Of a DNA stretch of 29,545 bases, positions 23,449 to 29,545 are shown piece by piece. Numbering within the stretch: the first letter of the stretch is position 1; every line of letters starts with the position of its first letter. The position numbers were made by a program, and so were the translations under genes. The notes under the pieces are model-generated. The model was not told the origin of the DNA. It was given only the letters and a program-made list of their open reading frames with translations, and did no database searches. The stretch spans positions 1 to 29,545 of the forward strand of contig CAKUYY010000013.1 of the NCBI GenBank assembly GCA_934717555.1, read 5' to 3'. This DNA comes from an uncultured Clostridium sp. (GTDB lineage: Bacteria > Bacillota > Clostridia > Oscillospirales > Acutalibacteraceae).

Positions 23449-26091
23449 TCATTCTCTCTGCTGACGTTTTTTACGATACCGCGCATACCATTTTTCTAGT
23501 TCCACCACCACCAGCGGGGCTAGAGATAAAGCCGCTACCGTCAGCCATTGCGGCCCACTCAGACATGCTGTCTTAAAGACTGTGGACAGCACGGGAATAG
23601 AAATCACCGATACCTGTAATCCCAGGCAGACCACAAAGGAAAGAAGCATTTTTGTGTTGCTGAACAGCCCCATCGTGAATAGGGAACGCTCGCTGCGCAC
23701 ATTGAAGGCATGCACCAGTTGGGATAGGCTCAATACCGCAAACGCCATGGTCCTCCCCACAGCCACATCAAAATATACCCGTCCAATGGTAAAGGCCAGT
23801 AGGGAAATCGCCCCGATCAAGCACCCCTCAATCGCGATATTATAGGCCATCCCCCCGGCAAACAGGCTTTTCTTGGCGTCTGTCGGCGGTTTTTTCATGA
23901 TATCGGGATCGACAGGCTCCACACCCAGCGCCAGCGCCGGCAGGCTGTCTGTCACCAGATTGACCCATAGCAGCTGAATGGCCAGCAAAGGAGCGGGCAA
24001 GCGGAGCAAAAATGCCGTCAATACGGTGATAATTTCACCGATATTGCTGGAAAGCAGGAAGTGTACTGTCTTTTTGATGTTTTCAAAGATGCCCCGCCCC
24101 TGTTTTACCGCGTCCACAATGGTGGCGAAGTTGTCGTCGGTCATAATCATATCCGCCGCGCCTTTTGCTACGTCTGTACCGGAAATCCCCATGGCGCAGC
24201 CAATATCCGCCGCCTTGAGGGCGGGGGCATCGTTTACCCCGTCGCCGGTCATGGCAACCACGGCCCCCTGCCGCTGGAAAGCTTTGACGATACGCACCTT
24301 ATGTTCCGGCGAAACCCGGGCAAATACCGCGTATTCCCAGATCTGCCGTTCCAGTTCTTCCTGGTCCATCCCATCCAGCTGTGTACCCGTCATGGCTTTG
24401 TCGTGTTCCCCTAATATCCCCAAGTCCCTGGCGATGGCTTTCGCTGTGACAATATGATCCCCTGTGATCATAACCGGCCGGATCCCTGCCTTTTTACATT
24501 CCCGGACCGCCCCTTTCGCCTGGGGGCGCGGCGGGTCGATCATACCGATCATACCGCAGAAGGTAAGCCCCTGTTCCAAACTTTCCAGATTACGGGGCAG
24601 GGAATCGGTGTCCCGGTAGGCCACCCCCAGCACCCGCAGGGCACGCCCCGCCATTTGCTCGTTCATCTTGCCCAGCCGTTTGTTTTTCAAAGGGGTCATG
24701 GGCAGTACGGCCCCTTCTTCCCGTACGCTGGTACAGCGCCTTACCAGCACATCCGGCGCGCCCTTGGTGATGATCCGGTAACGGCCTCCCCCCAGCCGGT
24801 GTACTGTCGTCATCAGCTTACGCGCGGAATCAAAAGGATATTCCTCCACCCGGGGAAAAAGGTTTTCCAAAACCGCCTTGACCTTTCCCGCCTGGGCCGC
24901 CGCCAATACCAGCGCTGTCTCCGTGGGGTCCCCCGTGGCTTTCCAGTCATGGAATGTACCGGTCAAAGTGGAATTGTTGCACAGCGCCCCAAAGGTCAGC
25001 AGTTCCAGACCCTCGGCATCCATAGAACTAACCTTTCCCGACAGGGTACACAGTTCCACCACTGTCATCTTGTTTTGGGTAAGGGTACCGGTTTTATCCG
25101 AGCAGATCACCGACGCGCTGCCCAGGGTTTCCACTGCTGGAAGTTTTCTTACAATGGCCCGGCTCTGTACCATACGCCGCACCCCAATGGCCAGCACAAT
25201 GGTCACTACGGCGGGCAGGCCTTCCGGGATCGCCGCCACCGCTAAGCTGATGGAGATCATGAACATCTCTAGGGGTTCTATGGACTGCAACAGCCCCAGC
25301 AGGAAGATACCGATACAGATGATAATCGCGCCAATGCCCAAGTATTTCCCTGTCTGTGCCAGCTTGTTCTGCAATGGGGTCTGGGGGCTTTCCTCCTCAT
25401 TAATCATATGGGCGATGGTCCCCACCTGGGTGTTCATCCCTGTCCCTACCACCACGGCTACCCCATGCCCCGCCGTGACGGTAGAGGAAGAGAACACCAT
25501 GTTTTTCCGGTCTCCCAGGGAGGATTGGGCGGGACACACCATACCGGCGTCTTTCTCCACTGGGAGGGATTCCCCTGTCAAAGCCGACTCTTCCGCCTTG
25601 AGGTTATGGGCTTCCAGCAGACGGGCATCGGCGGGTACAAAGTCTCCGGTATCCAGGAGCAGAATATCCCCTACAGTCACCTGCTGAGACGGAATATGAA
25701 TCTCCTTACCGTTGCGGATGAGGCGCGCTTCCGGAGCGGAAAGCTTTTTCAGCGCATCAATGGCCTTTTCCGCCTTGCTTTCCTGTACCACTCCAGTGAT
25801 GGCGTTGATCACCACAATGACCAAAATGATAATGGAGTCGATGTAGTCCGCATCTCCCTGAACCATAGAGGTGATAAACGAGACCACTGCCGCGATGAGA
25901 AGGATAATGACCATAAAGTCGGAAAACTGTTCCAGGAACTTGCGGAACCACCCTTTCTTTTTCTTCTCAGCCAGTTTATTTTCCCCATACTGCCTGAGAC
26001 GCTGCTCCGCCGCCCCGGTGGACAGCCCCTTTTGGGGATCGACCCCCAATTGTTTCAATGCCTCGCCGGCGGATAGGCTGTGCCAGTCCAT
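23449..26091 (-). CDS. Calcium-type P-type ATPase (P2A, SERCA/PMR1-like)
   Basis: 880 residues, normal for bacterial P2A pumps. It exports Ca2+ from the cytoplasm using ATP. In order: N-terminal cation ATPase domain (LSAGEALKQLGV), first membrane pair, actuator loop with ALTGESLPV, M4 with the calcium-site AAIPEGLPAV, phosphorylation motif SDKTGTLTQNKM with the aspartate at residue 332, nucleotide-binding ITKGAPDVL, hinge MTGDGVNDAPALKAADIG, M5 SSNIGEIITV, M6 LLWVNLVTDSLPALALG, and four C-terminal helices. The M4 Glu, M5 Asn/Glu and M6 Asn/Asp match the calcium-binding residues of SERCA. GGAGG lies before the ATG. It is divergent from ytaF, 198 nt away. Manganese transport is possible, as in PMR1. 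Confidence 0.93.
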   Translation of the reverse strand: MDWHSLSAGEALKQLGVDPQKGLSTGAAEQRLRQYGENKLAEKKKKGWFRKFLEQFSDFMVIILLIAAVVSFITSMVQGDADYIDSIIILVIVVINAITGVVQESKAEKAIDALKKLSAPEARLIRNGKEIHIPSQQVTVGDILLLDTGDFVPADARLLEAHNLKAEESALTGESLPVEKDAGMVCPAQSSLGDRKNMVFSSSTVTAGHGVAVVVGTGMNTQVGTIAHMINEEESPQTPLQNKLAQTGKYLGIGAIIICIGIFLLGLLQSIEPLEMFMISISLAVAAIPEGLPAVVTIVLAIGVRRMVQSRAIVRKLPAVETLGSASVICSDKTGTLTQNKMTVVELCTLSGKVSSMDAEGLELLTFGALCNNSTLTGTFHDWKATGDPTETALVLAAAQAGKVKAVLENLFPRVEEYPFDSARKLMTTVHRLGGGRYRIITKGAPDVLVRRCTSVREEGAVLPMTPLKNKRLGKMNEQMAGRALRVLGVAYRDTDSLPRNLESLEQGLTFCGMIGMIDPPRPQAKGAVRECKKAGIRPVMITGDHIVTAKAIARDLGILGEHDKAMTGTQLDGMDQEELERQIWEYAVFARVSPEHKVRIVKAFQRQGAVVAMTGDGVNDAPALKAADIGCAMGISGTDVAKGAADMIMTDDNFATIVDAVKQGRGIFENIKKTVHFLLSSNIGEIITVLTAFLLRLPAPLLAIQLLWVNLVTDSLPALALGVEPVDPDIMKKPPTDAKKSLFAGGMAYNIAIEGCLIGAISLLAFTIGRVYFDVAVGRTMAFAVLSLSQLVHAFNVRSERSLFTMGLFSNTKMLLSFVVCLGLQVSVISIPVLSTVFKTACLSGPQWLTVAALSLAPLVVVELEKWYARYRKKRQQRE

Positions 26092-26289
26092 ACTCTTACC
26101 TCCGTTACTTTTCCATCAATCGCTTTTCCTTTACCCTTTCATATATATGTGGCGGGGACAATCATATGACACCAATTCACCGCCCTTTTCATATACTGGG
26201 GCGTATGACTTGTATGGGGGAAACGTAACCCTTCTCTGGTAAAAAGGGCAATGATCTCTATTTGACTGAATACATACGGGGTGGATACC

Positions 26290-26943
26290 ATGAATCTTTT
26301 GGGCGTGTTCCTGTTGGCAATCTCCCTGAGCATGGACGCTTTGGGGATCGGGGTTTCCTATGGCCTGCGGGGCATCCGCACCCCATGGAAAGCCCGCTTC
26401 GTCATCTGTTTTATCTCTATGCTGTTTACCGGGGCGGCGGTGGGGCTGGGCAATATCCTGCTGCTGATCATTCCCGACGGCGCGGCGCGGCTCATCGGGT
26501 CCGGTATGCTGGTATTATTGGGGCTGTTTATCATTGTGCAGTCGTTCTGGGAAAAAAATAAAGAACTGTCCCCCCAAAAAAAGGAACAGGGAGAAACTAT
26601 CGCCAATATTGTGTTAAAATCGCTGGGAATCACCATTAAAATCATGCGCAATCCCGCCTCCTGCGACTTTGATTCCTCCAAACATATCGATACCTTGGAA
26701 GCGATTTACCTGGGAATTGCCCTGTCCATTGATTCTTTTGGAGCTGGAATCAGCAGCGCCGTGTCCGGAGTGAATTCCATGATCGTCCCCTTAGCTGCGG
26801 GGCTCTGCCAACTGCTATTCCTGTGCTGCGGGGATCTATTGGGAAGAAAGCTAAAACTATTCCGTCAAATCAATTCCCAGGTTTTTGTGGTAATCTCGGG
26901 CGTTTTACTGATTGTTCTTGCTATGATCCGCTATTTCTGCTGA
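26290..26943 (+). CDS. ytaF: YtaF-family sporulation membrane protein (MntP-like)
   Basis: 217 residues from the ATG at 26290, for which GGGGTGG acts as ribosome site; a GTG at 26281 inside that site is the other option. Six hydrophobic segments in two repeats: the first begins LGVFLLAISLSMDALGIGVSYG, the second LGIALSIDSFGAGISSAVSG. The paired MDA/IDSFG motifs are typical of MntP/YtaF transporters. Between the repeats lies LGITIKIMRNPASCDFDSS, with residues 126-137 forming an EF-hand-like loop (D-x-D-x-S-x-x-I-D-x-x-E), a feature of the YtaF branch. B. subtilis YtaF is classed as a sporulation protein, but the substrate is not established. Divergent from a calcium ATPase. A C-terminal helix ends at MIRYFC. 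Confidence 0.88.
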   Translation: MNLLGVFLLAISLSMDALGIGVSYGLRGIRTPWKARFVICFISMLFTGAAVGLGNILLLIIPDGAARLIGSGMLVLLGLFIIVQSFWEKNKELSPQKKEQGETIANIVLKSLGITIKIMRNPASCDFDSSKHIDTLEAIYLGIALSIDSFGAGISSAVSGVNSMIVPLAAGLCQLLFLCCGDLLGRKLKLFRQINSQVFVVISGVLLIVLAMIRYFC

Positions 26944-27007
26944 CCTCAAAAAGATCTTAATTGAAATAACGGTTGGAATATAGGGCCATTATCCTAAAAT
27001 CCAGCAA

Positions 27008-27050
27008 AAAGAGCCGGCCGACAACAAAAATAGTTGTCGGCCGGCTCTTT
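27008..27050 (-). terminator. Very strong terminator between convergent units
   Basis: An 18-bp perfect stem (27008-27025 with 27033-27050) with a 7-nt A-rich loop. On the minus strand five T follow (CTCTTTTTGC), so it best ends the pgeF-radical SAM transcript after repeat copy 2. On the + strand only three T follow, but it also stands 64 nt after ytaF. Confidence 0.9.
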
Positions 27051-27101
27051 CGTTGATACCGCAAAGGCTATTTATCATAAAGTTGTCTCCCGCCTTTTCC
27101 A

Positions 27102-27334
27102 CCTGCGGCGGGGCACGTTGCGCGCCGGGTTTATTCCAGAAAGAACCGGATCGTCCGCGATGAAATATAAAAGTTTCGTCCACCTTTTCAAAGGTGGCGG
27201 ATTCCAAAGGCAGAGCCTTTGGTCGTCCTCCGCAGAGGACGAAATCCTCCAGATTTCCAGAAGCTCAGGAGGGGAGGCCAAACCGTCCGGTGGACGGTTT
27301 GGCCGTGGGGAACCCTAGCGAGGGGTTCCCCATC
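27102..27334 (-). repeat. Structured dispersed intergenic element, copy 2
   Basis: The minus strand of this 233-nt stretch aligns end to end with 17941-18171. Hairpins, in + coordinates: H1 27307-27331; H2 27276-27304 (perfect 13-bp arms, 3-nt loop, the same 29-nt length as in copy 1); the shared CTCCCCTCCTGAGCTT block; H4 27224-27241 (7 bp, loop TGCG read on the minus strand); H5 27204-27222 (CCAAAGG/CCTTTGG, loop CTCTG); H6 27180-27197 (CCACCTTT/AAAGGTGG). It starts 105 nt after the radical SAM stop, in the same direction, and is followed 50 nt later by the strong terminator, so it would lie in that operon's 3' untranslated RNA. Short open frames across it do not look like proteins. Confidence 0.85.
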
Positions 27335-27438
27335 CCCCGCTTATCTCATCCTCTACAAGGGATTATGGGGCATCACCGCCCGGGTTCATGGGACACCCGC
27401 AGCATACAAAGTGGGAAAGAACGGTGGCATTTCATATT

Positions 27439-28347
27439 TTATCTGTTTCCCTGGTCTGGGGCCTCTACCCCTTCCAATTCAAAAGACGGGATATAATCCT
27501 TCTGCGCGCTGGAAAGTTCCTGTACAAATCCTTCCAAAGGCAGGGAAAAAAGGAAATCCTGCACTTTCCGGTATTCCCGCGGGGTAATCCTCCGATTGAT
27601 TTCCGGATATTGATCCGCCCTTCCACAGGGGATATACTGCCCCATCAAGCTAACCCACACCTGCTCTGGCAAGTTTTCCGCCAGCCAAGAAAGCGCTTCC
27701 ATGGAATTTCTGGTGTTCTCCGGCAAAATCAGGTGACGAACCACTGTGCCTTTTTGGAGTATCCCATTTTCATCCAATTCCGGCGCTCCCGTCTGCCGCG
27801 CCATCTCGGCGATCGCACGGCGGGCATGGATAAAATAATCCGACACCCCGGAATAGCGCCTGGCTTTCTGATCGTCGGCATATTTGAGATCCGGCAGGTA
27901 AATATCCACCATCCCCTCCAGCATCCGCAGGGTTTCCACCCGTTCATATCCGCTGGAGTTGTATACGATAGGAATGGCGGGACGGTAAATTTTCAGGCTT
28001 TCTGTAATTGCGGGCACAAAATGGGTGGGATTGACCAGGTTGATGTTATGGGCGCCCTGTGCCTCCAGCTCCCGATAAATCTCCGCCAGCCGTTGAACCG
28101 AGATCACTTTGCCCTTTTCTTTGCTGCTGATCTCATAATTCTGGCAGAACACGCAGCGCAGGGTACAACCGCTGAAAAATACCGTACCGGACCCCCTGGT
28201 CCCGCTGATACAGGGTTCCTCCCAAAAGTGCAGCGCCGCGCGGGCTATTTTGGGATTTACCCCCATATGGCAAAATCCCTGGCCGGATTCCTCTCCCCGG
28301 AAAGCCCCGCACATCCTGGGGCACAACACACAACCTTCCCGGCTCAT
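27439..28347 (-). CDS. PflX-like radical SAM protein (annotated elsewhere as pyruvate formate-lyase activating enzyme-like)
   Basis: 302 residues from the ATG at 28347 (MSREGCVLCPRMCG), preceded by GGGAGGAAGAGGA; the frame extends upstream through pgeF but those residues are not family-like. The radical SAM cluster is CTLRCVFC (Cys61, Cys65, Cys68). Four further cysteines near the N-terminus (6, 9, 13, 26) may bind a second metal site. The rest, HNINLVNPTHFVPAI, VYNSSGYE, DIYLPDLKYAD and GTVVRHLILPEN, fits the COG1313/PflX group, which is distinct from true PflA. The target is unknown. Its ATG overlaps the pgeF stop as ATGA (28344-28347), so the two are translationally coupled. A structured repeat and a strong terminator follow. 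Confidence 0.85.
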   Translation of the reverse strand: MSREGCVLCPRMCGAFRGEESGQGFCHMGVNPKIARAALHFWEEPCISGTRGSGTVFFSGCTLRCVFCQNYEISSKEKGKVISVQRLAEIYRELEAQGAHNINLVNPTHFVPAITESLKIYRPAIPIVYNSSGYERVETLRMLEGMVDIYLPDLKYADDQKARRYSGVSDYFIHARRAIAEMARQTGAPELDENGILQKGTVVRHLILPENTRNSMEALSWLAENLPEQVWVSLMGQYIPCGRADQYPEINRRITPREYRKVQDFLFSLPLEGFVQELSSAQKDYIPSFELEGVEAPDQGNR

Positions 28348-29186
28348 TCCTCTTCCTCCCGGATGCAAATCATCCCGGCCATTCCGCCCCGTTTTCCCGC
28401 TGTGGCACGATGTGAAAATAATAGCCCATTGTGACAACGGGTACAAAGGTCCGTCACTGTCAGATGCTCCGGAAGAATTCCGGCGTGGCGCAGGATTTGG
28501 CGGTTTACCTCCCATAAGTTGAGCAAATACGCCCCGTTTTCCCGTTCCTGTAAATAATCTTCCGGCGTTAATCCCTCCATCCGGGCGAATTCACGCTGAA
28601 CAGATCGATCCACCTCATAACAACAGGGGCCAATAGAAGGGCCAATCCCACTGATGATATCCGCCGGATCACATCCGAACTCCGCCTGCATCTTCTGCAC
28701 CATCTTTTCGCCGATCCTGCCGACCGTGCCCCGCCATCCGGAGTGGGCCAGCCCTACTACCCGCTTCACCGGATCTGCAAAAAACAGCGGCACGCAGTCC
28801 GCATAATAAGTGACCAGCGACACGCCCGGCTCATTGGTCACCAGGCCATCTACGCTTTGCAGGTCCCTGGGCTTCCAAATTCCAATTCCCGCGTGTTCTT
28901 TTCCTACCCTCCGGATCTCTGTATGGTGATCCTGGGCGGAAGCTACCAATCCGTCAAAAGGGATTTCCGCCGCGCGGCACAAACGGCGATAATTTTCCAA
29001 TACGTTTTCTTCCTCATCCCCCCGCCCAAAACTCAAGTTCATGGAGGCAAACTCCCCCTGACTCACGCCTCCCAGCCGGGTGGAAAAGGCGTGCCTGATA
29101 AACGGCAGTTCTTCCAAAAGCGGAAATGTCAAAAAGGCCACAGCGTCCTTGACGTGCAGATGCATCGTTTGGCTGGAGAAAATCAC
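28344..29186 (-). CDS. pgeF: Peptidoglycan editing factor PgeF (YfiH/DUF152, multicopper-oxidase-like fold)
   Basis: 280 residues from the GTG at 29186, which has AAGGGG 8 nt upstream; a TTG at 29192 is too close to that site and an ATG at 29165 has none. PgeF proteins hydrolyse aberrant cytoplasmic muropeptide precursors in which serine replaces L-alanine, and related proteins act on purine nucleosides. Family marks: FIRHAFSTRLGGVSQGEFASMNL, VASAQDHHTEI, YYADCVPLFFADP, GLAHSGWRGTVGRIG with the metal-binding histidine, GIGPSIGPCCYEV and CTRCHNGLLFSHR. It is the first gene of a two-gene unit with the radical SAM protein. Its promoter in the AT-rich stretch up to 29351 is not clear. Confidence 0.92.
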   Translation of the reverse strand: MIFSSQTMHLHVKDAVAFLTFPLLEELPFIRHAFSTRLGGVSQGEFASMNLSFGRGDEEENVLENYRRLCRAAEIPFDGLVASAQDHHTEIRRVGKEHAGIGIWKPRDLQSVDGLVTNEPGVSLVTYYADCVPLFFADPVKRVVGLAHSGWRGTVGRIGEKMVQKMQAEFGCDPADIISGIGPSIGPCCYEVDRSVQREFARMEGLTPEDYLQERENGAYLLNLWEVNRQILRHAGILPEHLTVTDLCTRCHNGLLFSHRATAGKRGGMAGMICIREEEE

Positions 29187-29351
29187 AATCAAAACCCCTT
29201 TTCTCTTAATAAAAACAAATACAAAAAACTATTTTTCTCATTGTATGGAAAAAGATACTGATTCGGTATGTACCATAAAATATCTCTATGCGTAAAAATA
29301 GAGGGCCAGAAGCTGGCCAAACAGAGGGAATTTTCCTTTTCCGGATATAAC

Positions 29352-29388
29352 AAAAAATCCAGTAAACTGTATGTTTACTGGATTTTTT
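29352..29388 (-). terminator. Rho-independent terminator of the tRNA-Asp/tRNA-Thr unit
   Basis: AAAAAATCCAGTAAAC and its exact complement GTTTACTGGATTTTTT flank a 5-nt loop. On the minus strand the stem is followed by six T, directly beyond tRNA-Thr. Confidence 0.93.
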
Positions 29389-29389
29389 A

Positions 29390-29465
29390 TGGAGCTGCTA
29401 ACCAGATTCGAACTGGTGACCTCGTCCTTACCAAGGACGTGCTCTGCCTACTGAGCCATAGCAGC
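29390..29465 (-). tRNA. tRNA-Thr (GGT)
   Basis: 76 nt with encoded CCA. On the minus strand GCTGCTA pairs with TAGCAGC, the D arm is GCTCAGTAGGCAGAGC, the anticodon arm CGTCC-TTGGTAA-GGACG gives anticodon GGT, and the T arm is ACCAG-TTCGAAT-CTGGT. It is 3 nt from the upstream tRNA-Asp and ends at a terminator. Confidence 0.96.
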
Positions 29466-29468
29466 ATA

Positions 29469-29545
29469 TGGCGACCCGGAACGGGCTCGAACCGTCGACC
29501 TCTAGCGTGACAGGCTAGCGTTCTAACCAGCTGAACTACCGGGCC
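29469..29545 (-). tRNA. tRNA-Asp (GTC)
   Basis: 77 nt with encoded CCA; its 5' G is the last base of the window, so it is just complete. On the minus strand GGCCCGG pairs with CCGGGTC (one G-U), the anticodon arm CTAGC-CTGTCAC-GCTAG gives GTC, and the T arm holds GGTTCGAGCCC. Only three bases separate it from tRNA-Thr, so both are processed from one transcript; more tRNAs may lie upstream outside the window. Confidence 0.95.

Noticed and set aside
24454..25687. Two + strand open frames of over 260 codons opposite the calcium ATPase
   Set aside because: They oppose a full-length pump with every P-type motif and show no domain of their own.
26140..26260. CATAT-type hexamers between the calcium ATPase and ytaF as sigma-E or sigma-K promoters
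   Set aside because: Several -10-like CATATA elements occur, but none has a -35 at acceptable spacing; the best pair is about 21 nt apart.
27034..27318. Short open frames across repeat copy 2, and a related one across copy 1 (18014-18277), sharing KVDETF-like peptides
   Set aside because: The shared peptides come from the conserved nucleotide blocks around hairpin H6. Elsewhere the copies differ in ways that keep base pairing rather than protein sequence, and no ribosome site is present.
27388..28434. 348-codon + strand open frame opposite the radical SAM gene
   Set aside because: The minus strand carries the radical SAM cysteine motif, a good ribosome site and the ATGA overlap with pgeF; the + strand peptide is low-complexity shadow.

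Overview
The window is a complete-looking stretch of a low-to-moderate GC, spore-forming Firmicute chromosome, most likely an anaerobic clostridium of the Oscillospirales/Ruminococcaceae type. This is inferred from gene order (murB-rapZ-whiA-dnaE-pfkA, glmU-prs-pth-mfd-foldase), from spore genes (a gerA-type germinant receptor operon and a YtaF-type membrane protein), from a clostridial-type pyruvate phosphate dikinase, and from strong AGGAGG ribosome sites with many GTG/TTG alternatives. No phage, insertion sequence or CRISPR array is visible.

Layout. Bases 1-7315 (+): the end of murB, then rapZ, whiA, dnaE and pfkA; the cluster has no yvcK/glmR between rapZ and whiA. Bases 7609-11364 (-): an overlapping gerA-gerB-gerC operon with a candidate sigma-G promoter. 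Bases 11731-14458 (-): ppdK with a strong terminator. Bases 14855-21762 (+): a short glmU-like uridylyltransferase lacking the acetyltransferase half, then prs, pth, a structured intergenic repeat, and mfd. Bases 21826-23146 (+): a promoter, two leader hairpins and a foldase-like lipoprotein. Bases 23154-26091 (-): a CAU-anticodon tRNA and a SERCA-type calcium ATPase, divergent from ytaF (26290-26943, +). Bases 27008-29186 (-): the pgeF/radical SAM operon followed by the second copy of the structured repeat and a strong terminator. Bases 29352-29545 (-): tRNA-Asp and tRNA-Thr with a terminator.

The genes are mostly core housekeeping: cell wall (murB, the GlmU-like enzyme, pgeF), replication and repair (dnaE, mfd), glycolysis at the fructose-6-phosphate and PEP/pyruvate steps (pfkA, ppdK), PRPP synthesis and translation quality control (pth). 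Sporulation and germination functions are interspersed.

The most unusual signal is a ~232-bp element present twice in opposite orientation (17941-18171 + and 27102-27334 -). It is built of a series of hairpins whose arms have diverged between copies while pairing, lengths and some loops are kept. Each copy lies in sense about 105-140 nt after a stop codon. It looks like a dispersed structured RNA or a modular DNA repeat. Secondary points are the half-length GlmU, an EF-hand-like loop in YtaF beside the Ca2+ ATPase, phased TCCAT motifs before pfkA, and a promoter with terminator-like hairpins before the foldase gene.
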